Source of the DNA: Bacteroidaceae bacterium
GTDB lineage: Bacteria > Bacteroidota > Bacteroidia > Bacteroidales > Bacteroidaceae
Direction: 5' to 3'
NCBI GenBank assembly: GCA_017552435.1
Contig: JAFZPZ010000008.1
Span: 1-52,872 of the forward strand
Length of the DNA stretch: 52,872 bases
Shown: positions 26,049 through 35,384 of the stretch, piece by piece
Position numbering within the stretch: the stretch's first letter is position 1
Layout: each line of letters begins with the position of its first letter
The notes under the pieces: generated by a model
The model's input: the letters and a program-made list of their open reading frames with translations, nothing else
Databases searched by the model: none
Told to the model about the DNA's origin: nothing
Position numbers and translations under genes: made by a program

Positions 26049-26079
26049 CAAAGTTAACATTATTTTGTCAAAAGAACAA
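26049..26079 (-). promoter_or_regulatory. GH76 promoter
   Basis: On the minus strand TTG (26079-26077), a 20-nt spacer and TAACTTTG (26056-26049), 22 nt before the ATG. Confidence 0.8.
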
Positions 26080-26094
26080 GAGATAATATCGAAA

Positions 26095-27027
26095 TTATCT
26101 GTTTTCTGCGCCGCAATGCGGACACTTGCCCAATCGTTGGAGCCTTTTTCCGCATGAACCGCAAAGGAAACGGGCTCTGGAGTTGCGGAAATAGCGCAAT
26201 GCCAAGACGAGAATGAAGAGTGCAAAGAGAAAGTAGCTAGCACCAGAACTGAGTGTAGCCAGAGTGAAGGTCAGATAGCAGAGAATGCAGCAGCCCAGCA
26301 GGGAGAGCAGATAGAGTACCGCTTCTCCGGCGGGAAGCAGTCGGTACACTTCTTCTATCGTGGCAATTGCCAGTATCAGAAGCATCCAGACGGAGCACAG
26401 GAAAAGGCTCAGGATAGCCGGCAAACCGAATGGGTTGAGTGTGGGGTGGTAGTAATAAAGCACCCATGTTTCGGGCACATAGTGCTGGATGCCTGCATAG
26501 AGGAGAGCCGAGACGGCAAGTGTGATGAGCAAGAACGTGGGGTATGGCGATAGGATATCGCGCAGAAAAAAGACATGAGGTCGTTTTCGGCTGAAGACCT
26601 GATAAAGCAAAGCAAGCAGAGAAATAGCAAACAGAATGGCGAAAAAGCCCAGATGACGAATGCTGAAGAGGTGAATGAACTGTGAGATAGGGTCGTCTGG
26701 TACCACGCTTTCCAGAAAATCGTGCTGGTGCGTCCATCCCATTGTGAACTGGTCCCGGGCCAACTTCACCCAGACGCTATCCACCGAGTCTTCCGGAATG
26801 ACAAGTGTTTCTGCCACAACAAGCGGGTCACCATAATAGACGTTCAGTTGCTCGCAAACGGTATCGATTGGCAGATTGTGTAAGGGCTGATTGCTTTGCA
26901 GCGACAGGCTATCTACGGACAATTCAAAGTTGTCCCCAACTACATAAAGCGTAGCATCCTCCGCCTGGTAATAGCAGGAGGAAAGTAGTAATGTGAGTAG
27001 AAGCAGAAATCGTAGCCCTTTCTTCAT
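26095..27027 (-). CDS. Membrane lipoprotein with C-terminal zinc ribbon
   Basis: A 310-aa protein I cannot name. It has a lipoprotein signal (LLLSSC, Cys about 18), a soluble domain of some 110 residues, then four to five hydrophobic segments (about 130-150, 165-185, 203-225, 235-255, 260-280). It ends in a zinc ribbon with two CxxC pairs (CGSCGKRL...CPHCGAENR). If the N-terminal domain is exported, the ribbon would face the cytoplasm after an odd number of crossings. It lies 9 nt after the U32 gene and is probably the third gene of the metA operon. Confidence 0.72.
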   Translation of the reverse strand: MKKGLRFLLLLTLLLSSCYYQAEDATLYVVGDNFELSVDSLSLQSNQPLHNLPIDTVCEQLNVYYGDPLVVAETLVIPEDSVDSVWVKLARDQFTMGWTHQHDFLESVVPDDPISQFIHLFSIRHLGFFAILFAISLLALLYQVFSRKRPHVFFLRDILSPYPTFLLITLAVSALLYAGIQHYVPETWVLYYYHPTLNPFGLPAILSLFLCSVWMLLILAIATIEEVYRLLPAGEAVLYLLSLLGCCILCYLTFTLATLSSGASYFLFALFILVLALRYFRNSRARFLCGSCGKRLQRLGKCPHCGAENR

Positions 27028-27036
27028 CTTTGTTTT

Positions 27037-28821
27037 TTAATTCTTAAGTACTTTCATTTCGCACTTCTTACAATCGAATTCCAGCCGGAACCGGCGTCCA
27101 TCTCCCAGCACGAGGAACGACGGCTCAATCCATTTCTCGTTTTTCATTTCTCCCCCTAAAGGGGGCTGGGGGGTCTTTTCCTTCTTGCACATTCCCCAGG
27201 CGTATCGCAGACAGAAGCGGCAAGTCATTAGGGGGGAATTAAGTGAAAAATTACTATTAATGAGGGAAGAATTTTTTGCTTGCTCCGATTGGAAAGCCTC
27301 GTTTTTCATCTCCAATTTTTCACTTTTCACTTTTAATTTTTCACTTACAACTCTTCTCCACTCCGCAAGTGTGCTTCTTGGAATGAACCAGGGTTGCGAG
27401 AAAAGCACTTCTATATCGGTGCAAGTGTAGGGCGTATCGCCAAGTTTGCTGAGCACATCGCGGATGGAGGCCGTCTGGTCAGTGCGGGCAGGCTGATGTT
27501 CTGCGATGAACTCCTCGTTGCGCTGTGTGCCGTCTTCTGCCGAAAAGGTCAGGCGGAACCCCTGCTTTGTCTCTTCGAGTAGGAATCGGGCAGATATGCG
27601 TCGCTCTGCTGTCTGTCCACTCATGAGATCTTCCCACTGCTTGTCATAACTCCGCCAAAGCAGATCGCCTTTTCTGATACTGGGCATCGAGGCCGGGTAG
27701 AGGTGGTTACCCTCGGCTCTGTTCACGCGGAAACCCTGCAGGCGTCCCTCTGCGTCGAAGAAACAAAGTCCGTCGCCATTACGGAACAACTCGGTCGAAC
27801 TGACGATGATTAGGCCGTTTCGCACTTCCTTCACGCGTCCTACTTCGCGACCTCTGCTCTTGGGCGTATCGGGCGAAGCCAGGTCGTTGGTCCTGCCAAA
27901 GAGAAAGTAATCGGTGTTGCCCCGTGAGAAACTGCGCGAGAGATCCGGTTGGAAGGTATAGGTCGATGTTCCGTAAGAAGAGCGGACGAACTCAGGTCTG
28001 TGCTTCAGAATGGCATCCAGAGCTTGTCTGTAGCTGGCTGTAACGTTTTTGACATACGATATGTCTTTCAGCCGCCCTTCGATTTTGAAGCTTCGCACAC
28101 CAGCATCCAGCAGTTCTTCGAGGTGCTGCTGGCGGTTCATGTCCTTGAGCGAGAGCAGGTATTTGTCCTTAATGAGTGTGTGCCCTTCGGCATTCTCCAG
28201 AGAGAAGGGCAGGCGGCAGAACTGGGCACATTCGCCACGATTGGCGGAGCGACCAAAGCAATACTCCGAAGCATAGCACCTGCCGCTGTAGGAGACGCAG
28301 AGCGCACCGTGGACGAAGACTTCAAGCCGCACTTCCGGAACCGCATCATGGATATCGCATATCTTTTCAAGTGATAATTCACGTGCAAGCACTATCTTGT
28401 TGAATCCGAGTTCCTTAAGCTTCCTAACGTCCTCAATGGTTCGGTTGTCCATCTGAGTGCTTGCATGCAAGGGGATAGGTGGAAGGTCCATCTTCAGAAA
28501 TACCATGTCCTGAATGATGAGCGCATCCACTCCGGCGCGGTAGAGTTGCCAGGTCAGCAGACGGGCTTCCTCACGCTCGTTGTCATAGAGTAGCGTATTG
28601 ACAGCCGCATAGACCTTGGCCCCGAAGCGGTGGGCATAGTCGCATAGCTTACCGATGTCCTCTACGGAATTGCCGGCTGCTGCTCTTGCTCCGAACCGAG
28701 GTGCACCGATATAGACAGCATCTGCCCCGTGATCGATAGCCGCAATGCCGCACTCCAGATTCCGTGCCGGAGATAATAGCTCAATGGGTAGCCTCACTCC
28801 GTTAACAGATTTCATTGACAT
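27037..28821 (-). CDS. U32 family protein (RlhA/TrhP-type RNA hydroxylation)
   Basis: A 594-aa U32-family protein. Family members once listed as collagenases now include RlhA and TrhP, which take part in hydroxylating cytidine or uridine in rRNA or tRNA. Seen: the TIM-barrel start (ELLSPARN...GADAVYIG) and the family signature FVHGALCVSYSGRC followed by RGECAQFCR, whose Cys residues may hold an iron-sulfur cluster. A second Cys cluster (CRFC...C, CKKC) lies at the C-terminus. Between the domains, residues about 505-565 are made of repeat-derived sequence: a Lys/Glu/Asn-rich microrepeat stretch and then TPQPPLGGE from a GC-rich palindrome. Its start overlaps the end of metA by 14-20 nt. Confidence 0.87.
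   Translation of the reverse strand: MSMKSVNGVRLPIELLSPARNLECGIAAIDHGADAVYIGAPRFGARAAAGNSVEDIGKLCDYAHRFGAKVYAAVNTLLYDNEREEARLLTWQLYRAGVDALIIQDMVFLKMDLPPIPLHASTQMDNRTIEDVRKLKELGFNKIVLARELSLEKICDIHDAVPEVRLEVFVHGALCVSYSGRCYASEYCFGRSANRGECAQFCRLPFSLENAEGHTLIKDKYLLSLKDMNRQQHLEELLDAGVRSFKIEGRLKDISYVKNVTASYRQALDAILKHRPEFVRSSYGTSTYTFQPDLSRSFSRGNTDYFLFGRTNDLASPDTPKSRGREVGRVKEVRNGLIIVSSTELFRNGDGLCFFDAEGRLQGFRVNRAEGNHLYPASMPSIRKGDLLWRSYDKQWEDLMSGQTAERRISARFLLEETKQGFRLTFSAEDGTQRNEEFIAEHQPARTDQTASIRDVLSKLGDTPYTCTDIEVLFSQPWFIPRSTLAEWRRVVSEKLKVKSEKLEMKNEAFQSEQAKNSSLINSNFSLNSPLMTCRFCLRYAWGMCKKEKTPQPPLGGEMKNEKWIEPSFLVLGDGRRFRLEFDCKKCEMKVLKN
27151..27174. repeat. GC-rich palindromic repeat, TPQPPLGGE type, in the U32 gene
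   Basis: CCCCCTAAAGGGGG followed by CTGGGGGGTC. The inverse orientation of the same element is in the GH127 gene at 43666-43690. Confidence 0.75.
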
Positions 28822-29719
28822 CGTATGGCGTTTCCTGATAGACGTAGTAGTTGAGCCAGTTCTGGAAGAGCAGGTTCCCGTGTCCGCGCCAGATGACGAG
28901 CGGTCCCTTTTTCGGGTCGTCGTCGCGATAGTAGTTGTAGGGCTTCTGGATGGGCAGGCCCTTTCCTAAGTCGCGTGTGTACTCTGTGTCGAGTGTCATT
29001 GGCGAGTACTCGGAATGCCCAGTGATGAAAATTTCGCGTCCGTCTCGCGCCATTACCATCGACACGCCGCTCAGCGGTCCCTCGGCGATGATAGTCAGTT
29101 CGGGTACAGCCAGGATGTCCTCTTTGCGAATTTCCGTGTGGCGGCTATGCGGCATGTAGAAAACATCGTCGAACCCTCGGAAGATAGGCAGTCGGGGCAG
29201 GAGCGGCACCTGCGGGAAGATGCCGAACTTTTTCTCCGGCAGCGGGTATTTGGGCACTCCGTAGTGGAAGTAGAGTCCGGCCTGAGCAGCCCAGCAGATG
29301 TAAAGCGTGCTGGTGACGTGAGTTCTTGCCCAGGCGAAGATGTCGCACAACTCGTCCCAATAGTTCACTTCCTCGAAGTCGAGGTGCTCCACGGGAGCTC
29401 CGGTGATGATGAATCCGTCGAATTTCTCATGCCGCATCTCCTCGAAGTCGCGGTAGAAAGCCTGCATGTGTTCGATTGGCGTATTTTTGCTCGTATGCGC
29501 CTTCACCTTCATCAGGTGCACCTCCAGTTGCAGTGGGCTGTTGGAGAGCAGTCGAATGAGGTCTGTTTCTGTGGTGATTTTCAGGGGCATCAGATTCAGA
29601 ATGGCGATGCGCAGCGGACGGATATCCTGTGCGTTGGCACGTTCGTCACCCAGCACGAAAATGTTTTCGTTCTTGAGGAACTCTATGGCTGGAAGTCTGT
29701 CTGGAAGTCTTAATGGCAT
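28802..29719 (-). CDS. metA: Homoserine O-acyltransferase MetA (predicted acetyl-CoA use)
   Basis: A 305-aa enzyme that acylates homoserine at the first committed step of methionine synthesis. The nucleophile is Cys142 (YICWAAQAG), with His and Glu of the GHSEYS motif completing the active site. Residue 111 is Glu (TGAPVE). In this family Glu at 111 goes with acetyl-CoA and Gly with succinyl-CoA, so this protein, although usually annotated as a succinyltransferase, is predicted to be a homoserine O-acetyltransferase. The end of the gene overlaps the start of the U32 gene. No riboswitch fits in the 47 nt upstream, where only a TGTACAATT direct repeat is seen. Confidence 0.92.
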   Translation of the reverse strand: MPLRLPDRLPAIEFLKNENIFVLGDERANAQDIRPLRIAILNLMPLKITTETDLIRLLSNSPLQLEVHLMKVKAHTSKNTPIEHMQAFYRDFEEMRHEKFDGFIITGAPVEHLDFEEVNYWDELCDIFAWARTHVTSTLYICWAAQAGLYFHYGVPKYPLPEKKFGIFPQVPLLPRLPIFRGFDDVFYMPHSRHTEIRKEDILAVPELTIIAEGPLSGVSMVMARDGREIFITGHSEYSPMTLDTEYTRDLGKGLPIQKPYNYYRDDDPKKGPLVIWRGHGNLLFQNWLNYYVYQETPYDVNEIC

Positions 29720-29766
29720 AAATGTATGTACAATTTACGATGTACAATTATGTCATTTGTCTTAGT

Positions 29767-30150
29767 TTAATCACCCAAACTGTTTTTCCAGCGATAGAAG
29801 AGAACTGAATTTGCGTTTGATTGTTTGTAAACGCTGTATGTGTATATAACATTGAATTTCTTGGTGTTAAGTTCGGTGGCAGCCTTGTCACAGGCTTCCT
29901 TCACCTTGGTATCGCTACCATTGTAATTGAATGTACTACCGCTGATGGTCACACCAAGGGTCTGTTGAATGTTATTCCTAAAGGTGCTCGAAATCAGGGT
30001 GATTTCCTCTGCTTCGTGTTCGGATACGCCTTCCCTACCATCCAATCCCATGGTGTATGTAATATGGTCGTCATCGCGGCAAGAAGTGCATACTGAGGTT
30101 AACATGGCGCAGCAAACAACGGCTACAAGGGTAAATAGAATCTTTTTCAT
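29767..30150 (-). CDS. Small unknown lipoprotein
   Basis: A 127-aa lipoprotein starting at ATG 30150 (MKKILFTLVAVVCCAML), with two candidate lipobox Cys in SVCTSC. The longer upstream frame runs through the promoter and was discarded. The mature part has an acidic region (DGREGVSEHEAEEI) and a C-terminal strand-rich part (KKFNVIYTYSVYKQ). I do not recognise the family. It has its own full promoter at 30187-30216, with a second promoter further upstream at 30474. Confidence 0.7.
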   Translation of the reverse strand: MKKILFTLVAVVCCAMLTSVCTSCRDDDHITYTMGLDGREGVSEHEAEEITLISSTFRNNIQQTLGVTISGSTFNYNGSDTKVKEACDKAATELNTKKFNVIYTYSVYKQSNANSVLFYRWKNSLGD

Positions 30151-30186
30151 TTTTGTTAATTTATTTAGTTGGGTTAAATTCGGGCG

Positions 30187-30216
30187 CAAAGTTACGAATA
30201 AGCTGGCAAAATACAA
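30187..30216 (-). promoter_or_regulatory. Promoter of the small lipoprotein gene
   Basis: On the minus strand TTG (30216-30214), a 19-nt spacer and TAACTTTG (30194-30187). Confidence 0.75.
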
Positions 30217-30473
30217 AAAGAAAACATATTTTTTTCTTATATTTCCGGACGAAAGAATCTTCCAGACATCTGTTTTCTGTTTGGTTATACTAATGTTTGA
30301 TTTCTCTATTATTAACAAATTTGTTTTCTGATTTATTTGTTTTTTTTCTTTCAGTGGGACTAAATGTGGCGTTTAATGTTAAAATCGCTACTATTAAAGC
30401 GCAATTTTTAGATTTAATCTTGGCAATTCTCTCTATTTATACCTGCATTTCTGTACCTCTTTCATAGACACAG

Positions 30474-30504
30474 CAAAGTTACAACAAATTTTGCAATCAG
30501 TCAA
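30474..30504 (-). promoter_or_regulatory. Second minus-strand promoter with no gene for 300 nt
   Basis: TTG (30504-30502), a 20-nt spacer and TAACTTTG (30481-30474). The next start codon downstream is ATG 30150. The transcript would be a long leader or a small RNA. Bases 30217-30470 hold no ORF I can support. Confidence 0.55.
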
Positions 30505-30549
30505 AAGATTTAGCAGAATAAGCACACAAAAAGGCAGACGATAGCTGAA

Positions 30550-32640
30550 CTATTTGAAGTCGTCCCAGTCGTCGGTGCGGAAGGGACCTACGGGTAGGCC
30601 GGATACTGTGCGGAAGTTACACTCGGGATTGTCGGCCCAGGCGTAGCGGACTGCAACGGGATGCGGCACCTCAGGGCTTTCCACTACCACACGGAAGATG
30701 AACTGGCCGTTACCTTCGGTATAGGCTTTCGCTACATGCCACTTGTGGTCGGGACCTGCTACGGTGAAGCCCTTGATGTCGATGTTCTCTTCCAATCTGT
30801 CGGTGTTGAATGAGGGCATGAAAGATAGAAGTGCCCTGCCATCGGAAACCTGCATCTGCATATACTCCGGAGCGGCACAGGCTTCCTCACGACCATAGAT
30901 GCGGTTCAGGGCCAAAAGTGCCAGACGACGACCCACCTCCTGTTTGTTCTTCGGGTGGATGTCATTAGCCATTCCAATGTCGATGTTCACCGCCATACCA
31001 ACTCCATCCAGTTTCAAGGCTTTGCGCTGTGCCTCGCGGATGGCTGCCCAGCCGGATTCGGGCTGCAGGTCCTTGCGCTGCAGGTAGTTGGCTATCTGCA
31101 CGAAGTAGAAGGGCAGGGCCTTCGATTCTGTGGGCTGCATGAAGCGACGACGCTCGTTCTGAGGCTGTGGCTTGGGGTAGGGGGTTACCTGGGAATTCTT
31201 GTTGAAGCGGGCCTGCCAGTCAAGAATGAGTGCCTGGAAGAGGCTCTCGTACTGCACGGCGCGGCCTACGTTGGAGCAGCCCTGATACCAGAGGAAACCG
31301 CGAACAGGCATCGACAAGAAGGGAGCCACCATGCTGTTGTAGAGGCCGGCGGGATACCAGGAGCTGTTGGGGGCTGCAGGTTCCGTTATACCTACCGGAC
31401 CTTTGATGCCGGCTGCATCTACACTCTTCTTGTAGTTCCAGTTGCCAGCAAGTGAAATGTTGGTTGCGGCGGTACTAACAAAGAAATCCTTTGCTTCCTT
31501 GTAAAAGCCGCCGTCGCCTCCTGAGTCATAGACGCGAACGGTGAGGATATTCCGACCGGCTTTCACCAGCTTGCCGGGGACGGTATAGCTGCGGTTGGCG
31601 TTCCATCCTGACTGCATGCCCACGCGCTGTCCGTTCCAATAAGTGACGTCCTCGTCGTCGATAGCACCCAGCTCCAATTTTAGGTCCTTGCCTGCCAGCG
31701 ATGCGGGAATATCCACTACGCGACGCAGCCACACGATGCCGTCGAAATCCTTCAGCTCCTGAATCTTGTTCCATAGCGTAGGTTGGTTTGCCTGCTGCCA
31801 GCCGGTGTCGTTGAGATTGACTGCTGCCCATAGAGCCTGGTCAATGTTACCGTCTTTCAGGCCCTCGTCCTGGCTATAGGTTTCCTTCATCCATTCGACA
31901 CGCTCCTGCTGATAGAGTTGTTCTATTTTGTCTTCATTGAAGCCGGTATCAAAAAGTCTCTTTGCATGTTCTTGGAAACCGATTACATTCTGCAAGCGGT
32001 CCAGGCTGACCCAACTCTCGGCAGGTGTTCCGCCCCATGAACTGTTGACGACACCGATGGCGATGCCGAGCTCCCGAGACACCTCACGGGCAAAGAAATA
32101 GGCGGCTGCCGAGAATTCGCCCACCGTCTCTGGCGAGCAGACTGCCCAACCGTTGGTATAGTCGAGGGGAACCGTCGTCTGTGGTGTGTGAGCCACCACT
32201 TTCTTGACCTGGAACAGACGAACCAGAGGATGATTGGCATCGGCCACCTCCTGCTCGTAGTTGTCCACCATGCCCCAACCCTTCACGGGCATCTCCATAT
32301 TCGACTGGCCGCTGCAGAACCATACTTCGCCGGCCATCACGTTCTCGAGCACTAGCTTCTTGCCGTCGTCGAAGGTCAGGGTGAAGGGGCCTCCAGCCGC
32401 TGGTACCTGGAGGTCGAACTCGAAGGCTCCGGTCATTTTGTCGGCCACAACCTTCACGGTCTTGTTGTCCCACGAAGGGGTAATCTTGACTGTGGCGCCC
32501 TTCTTGGCTGTTGCCTGCAGGTGAACACTCGTCTTCTGCTGAAGGACCATGTTGGAAGACATCCATCCGGGCAGCGTGACGTCTGCCTGAATCATAGCGG
32601 CGCAGAGTGTGGCCGCAAACAGTGAGGTGAATCGTTTCAT
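30550..32640 (-). CDS. Sialate O-acetylesterase-like carbohydrate esterase (CE20 type)
   Basis: A 696-aa exported SGNH-hydrolase that probably removes acetyl groups from sugars such as sialic acid or plant glycans. Seen: a signal peptide ending near Ala19; an N-terminal sandwich (about 20-105); the catalytic Ser113 in GQSNM; NSSWGGTPAE as the Gly/Asn oxyanion block; an inserted beta-jelly-roll like that of family 2 glycosidases (about 270-400); and the catalytic Asp/His in DIHPKNK near 590. This inserted-domain layout is typical of the CE20 type. No sorting tail is visible, so it is probably periplasmic. No clear promoter is seen in the 50 nt after priA. Confidence 0.87.
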   Translation of the reverse strand: MKRFTSLFAATLCAAMIQADVTLPGWMSSNMVLQQKTSVHLQATAKKGATVKITPSWDNKTVKVVADKMTGAFEFDLQVPAAGGPFTLTFDDGKKLVLENVMAGEVWFCSGQSNMEMPVKGWGMVDNYEQEVADANHPLVRLFQVKKVVAHTPQTTVPLDYTNGWAVCSPETVGEFSAAAYFFAREVSRELGIAIGVVNSSWGGTPAESWVSLDRLQNVIGFQEHAKRLFDTGFNEDKIEQLYQQERVEWMKETYSQDEGLKDGNIDQALWAAVNLNDTGWQQANQPTLWNKIQELKDFDGIVWLRRVVDIPASLAGKDLKLELGAIDDEDVTYWNGQRVGMQSGWNANRSYTVPGKLVKAGRNILTVRVYDSGGDGGFYKEAKDFFVSTAATNISLAGNWNYKKSVDAAGIKGPVGITEPAAPNSSWYPAGLYNSMVAPFLSMPVRGFLWYQGCSNVGRAVQYESLFQALILDWQARFNKNSQVTPYPKPQPQNERRRFMQPTESKALPFYFVQIANYLQRKDLQPESGWAAIREAQRKALKLDGVGMAVNIDIGMANDIHPKNKQEVGRRLALLALNRIYGREEACAAPEYMQMQVSDGRALLSFMPSFNTDRLEENIDIKGFTVAGPDHKWHVAKAYTEGNGQFIFRVVVESPEVPHPVAVRYAWADNPECNFRTVSGLPVGPFRTDDWDDFK

Positions 32641-32690
32641 AGGTAAAGGTTTTATTGTTTGTATGAATTTGAATTTGACGGGTTATTTCT

Positions 32691-35198
32691 TCAGTCCACA
32701 TCATAGTAGATTTGGGCCGAACGGTAAACAGGCATTGCGAGGACCTGACTTTGGAGGGCGAGAAGACGTTCGCGAACGGCGGACATAGGTGCGGAAAGTT
32801 CCATTTTTAGTATCAACTTACGGATGTGCATGAGCTGTACGCGGCTTACGAACGGTGTGTTGGGCCCTAGTACGCGGCTGCCGAAGACCTGCCGCAACAG
32901 AACTGCGAAATCGGCAGAAAGACTCTCTATGACGTTTTCGTCGCGGTGCTTGAGGTAGATGAAGATAACGCGGCAGAAAGGCGGATATCGGAACAGCTCG
33001 CGTTCCTGCATCTGCTCTGTGTACATGCCTTCGTAATCGTGTTTCGTGACTTGCCGGACAATCGCATTGCCGGCATCGCGCGTCTGCAGCACAACATGTC
33101 CGGCTGCCCCTTTGCGACCTGCTCTGCCGGCCACCTGTTCCATCATCTGGAAGGCACGTTCGTAGCTACGGAAATCGGGCAGCGAAAGCATCTGGTCGGC
33201 CGACAGTATGCCAACTAGGCTGACGCGGTCGAAGTCGAGCCCTTTCGTTACCATCTGGGTGCCGATGAGGATGTCGGTTTTGCCCTGTTCGAAGTCGTGC
33301 AGTATCTGTTCGTAGTTCTGCCTGGAGCGTGTCGTATCGAGGTCCATACGGCTGGTGCGAGCTTCGGGCAGTATGCATAGCAGTTGCTCCTCGATGCGCT
33401 CGGTACCATATCCTCGGCTGGAGAGCTCATGCCCCTCGCAGTTCGGGCATACTGTTGGGATGTTGTAGGTGGCACCACAATAGTGGCATACCATTTCGCT
33501 CTTTCCAAATAAAGGCCTGTAGCCACGGTGAACTGTAAGGCTGACGTCGCACTTCTGGCAGCGAGGTGTCCAACCGCATTCGCGACACTCCATAACGGGC
33601 GCATAACCCCGACGATTTTGGAAGAGGATGACCTGTTTGCGCTGTTCCAAAGCCTGCCGTATATGGGCAAGCAGTTGAGGCGAGAAGATGCCGCTCATCA
33701 TCTTCTTCCGTTTCATCTCCTGCACATCGACAATTTCGATGGTGGGCAGCATAAGGCCGGCATAGCGTGTCTTCAGCGTAACGAGGCCATACTTGCCGCT
33801 GAGAGCGTTGTGGTACGACTCTAGGCTGGGTGTGGCGGAACCCAGCAAAGTTTTTGCTCCCGCCTGTGCCGCAAGAACAAGCGCTGCATTCCGAGCATGA
33901 TATCGGGGTGCAGGATCTTGCTGCTTGAAGGATGTCTCGTGCTCCTCGTCGATGATGAGCAGGCCGAGCCGCTGGAAAGGCAGAAACAGACTGCTGCGAA
34001 CTCCCACCACAATGTCGTAAGGTGCATCGGAGAGCATCTTCTGATAGAGCTCCACGCGTTCGCTGTCAGGGTAACGCGAGTGATAGACGCCCATATGGGC
34101 TCCGAAGACGCGTCGCAGCCGCTCGGTGAGCTGGGTTGTCAGAACGATTTCTGGCAACATAAAGAGCACCTGCTTACCTTCCTCAATAGCTTTCTGCATT
34201 AGATGGATATAGATTTCTGTCTTGCCGCTGCTCGTTACGCCGTGAAGCAGGCAGACATTGTGCGAATGCCACTGCTGAAGGATGTTGTTCATGGCCTCTT
34301 GTTGCGGTTCAGACAATTGAAAAGCGATCCTTTCCCCGCACCGTATCTCGGGGTATGTTTGAGCCCGGTCTACAAGCTTTGGGTAGGTCTCGAGGATACC
34401 TTTCTGGCAGAGTTCACGCAGGATGGCACTCGTAGAACCCGATACATGCAACAAAGCCTGTTTCTCGACTTCTGCCAAAAGCATGCGGTTCTGCAGAGCG
34501 AGAGCTGCAGACGCCTTTGAGAGCTCAAGATATTGACCTAAAAGCTCTGTCTGTTTGGGTGAACGGGACAATGCATCGAGCGCTTCGTGCATACGTGCTT
34601 CGGAAGTGTAGGTTTCGGTCAGGCGTACGCACAACACCGTCTTGGGCTTGTAGGTGCGTCTGATTTCTTCTTTCATCCGAACAGCACCTTTTTCCAATAG
34701 ACTCTTGACGATAGGCAGAACGTTTTTTAGGCCAGTCTCCTTTTGCAAGTTTGCCAAAGTCTGCTCAGTCCCCTTGGGGGATTTATTTTCGAGTGCTCGC
34801 CACACTTTCTCTTCGCTTAGCGTAAGGGGAGAATCGGCTTCCCAGTCGTCATTCAGCAAGACTGTACTTTCGCTTTCAAGCTTGAGACCAGAGGGCAGGG
34901 CTGCCTTGAAAACATCGCCCAACGAACAGAGGTAATAGTCGGCAATCCAATGCCATAGACGCAGTTGGTCTTGAAGAATAATAGGCGAAGTGTCGAGAAT
35001 CTCCGAGATTGGTTTGGTCGGATAGGGTGGTGTGTCATTGTGCAGTCGTACCACAATAGCCGTGTAGAATTTTCGGCTGCCAAAAGGTACAATCACACGA
35101 CTCCCCACCTGCGGCAGAGTTTCGCACAGGGGCGGCAAAGCGTAGGTGAAAAAACTTTGCAAAGGCAAAGGCAATATTACGTCGGCATATTGTGGCAT
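32691..35198 (-). CDS. priA: PriA, primosomal replication restart helicase
   Basis: An 835-aa helicase that reloads the replisome at stalled forks. Seen: an N-terminal DNA-binding domain (FTYALP start), Walker A GVTSSGKT, DEEH box, helicase motifs through GTQMVTKG, and the inserted zinc-binding region with four Cys pairs (CRECGW, CQKC, CHYC, CPNC). ATG 35198 is preferred over the longer frame because MPQYADVILPLPL is the family start and the upstream residues are promoter sequence. The -7 box ends 8 nt before this ATG, which leaves a leader of only a few bases. Confidence 0.93.
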   Translation of the reverse strand: MPQYADVILPLPLQSFFTYALPPLCETLPQVGSRVIVPFGSRKFYTAIVVRLHNDTPPYPTKPISEILDTSPIILQDQLRLWHWIADYYLCSLGDVFKAALPSGLKLESESTVLLNDDWEADSPLTLSEEKVWRALENKSPKGTEQTLANLQKETGLKNVLPIVKSLLEKGAVRMKEEIRRTYKPKTVLCVRLTETYTSEARMHEALDALSRSPKQTELLGQYLELSKASAALALQNRMLLAEVEKQALLHVSGSTSAILRELCQKGILETYPKLVDRAQTYPEIRCGERIAFQLSEPQQEAMNNILQQWHSHNVCLLHGVTSSGKTEIYIHLMQKAIEEGKQVLFMLPEIVLTTQLTERLRRVFGAHMGVYHSRYPDSERVELYQKMLSDAPYDIVVGVRSSLFLPFQRLGLLIIDEEHETSFKQQDPAPRYHARNAALVLAAQAGAKTLLGSATPSLESYHNALSGKYGLVTLKTRYAGLMLPTIEIVDVQEMKRKKMMSGIFSPQLLAHIRQALEQRKQVILFQNRRGYAPVMECRECGWTPRCQKCDVSLTVHRGYRPLFGKSEMVCHYCGATYNIPTVCPNCEGHELSSRGYGTERIEEQLLCILPEARTSRMDLDTTRSRQNYEQILHDFEQGKTDILIGTQMVTKGLDFDRVSLVGILSADQMLSLPDFRSYERAFQMMEQVAGRAGRKGAAGHVVLQTRDAGNAIVRQVTKHDYEGMYTEQMQERELFRYPPFCRVIFIYLKHRDENVIESLSADFAVLLRQVFGSRVLGPNTPFVSRVQLMHIRKLILKMELSAPMSAVRERLLALQSQVLAMPVYRSAQIYYDVD

Positions 35199-35206
35199 AG
35201 TGAGTG

Positions 35207-35236
35207 CAAAAGTACAATAATTAATCCAAAAATCAA
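35207..35236 (-). promoter_or_regulatory. priA promoter
   Basis: On the minus strand TTG (35236-35234), a 19-nt spacer and TACTTTTG (35214-35207). The start codon is about 5 nt past the expected transcription start. Confidence 0.7.
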
Positions 35237-35327
35237 AATTTAAAATGTACAAATTCGCAGTATCTACTACACATTATTAATAAATATATATGTGATTGGC
35301 TCGGACTGTACTGCACAAGAACACCAA

Positions 35328-35339
35328 TTTGTGCACAAA
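35328..35339. promoter_or_regulatory. 12-bp palindrome upstream of the acpP promoter
   Basis: TTTGTGCACAAA is perfectly self-complementary and lies about 46 nt before the acpP -33 element. Partial matches CTGCACAAG and ATGTGCATA flank it, so it may be a regulator site. The rest of the intergenic space is AT-rich. Confidence 0.45.
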
Positions 35340-35384
35340 AAAAGTTAAAATGTGCATAATATGATAGATTATTATGTCCAAGTG

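Noticed and set aside
29720-29766. SAM riboswitch upstream of metA
   Set aside because: Only 47 nt are available and they hold just a TGTACAATT direct repeat, too short for any known SAM-binding fold.
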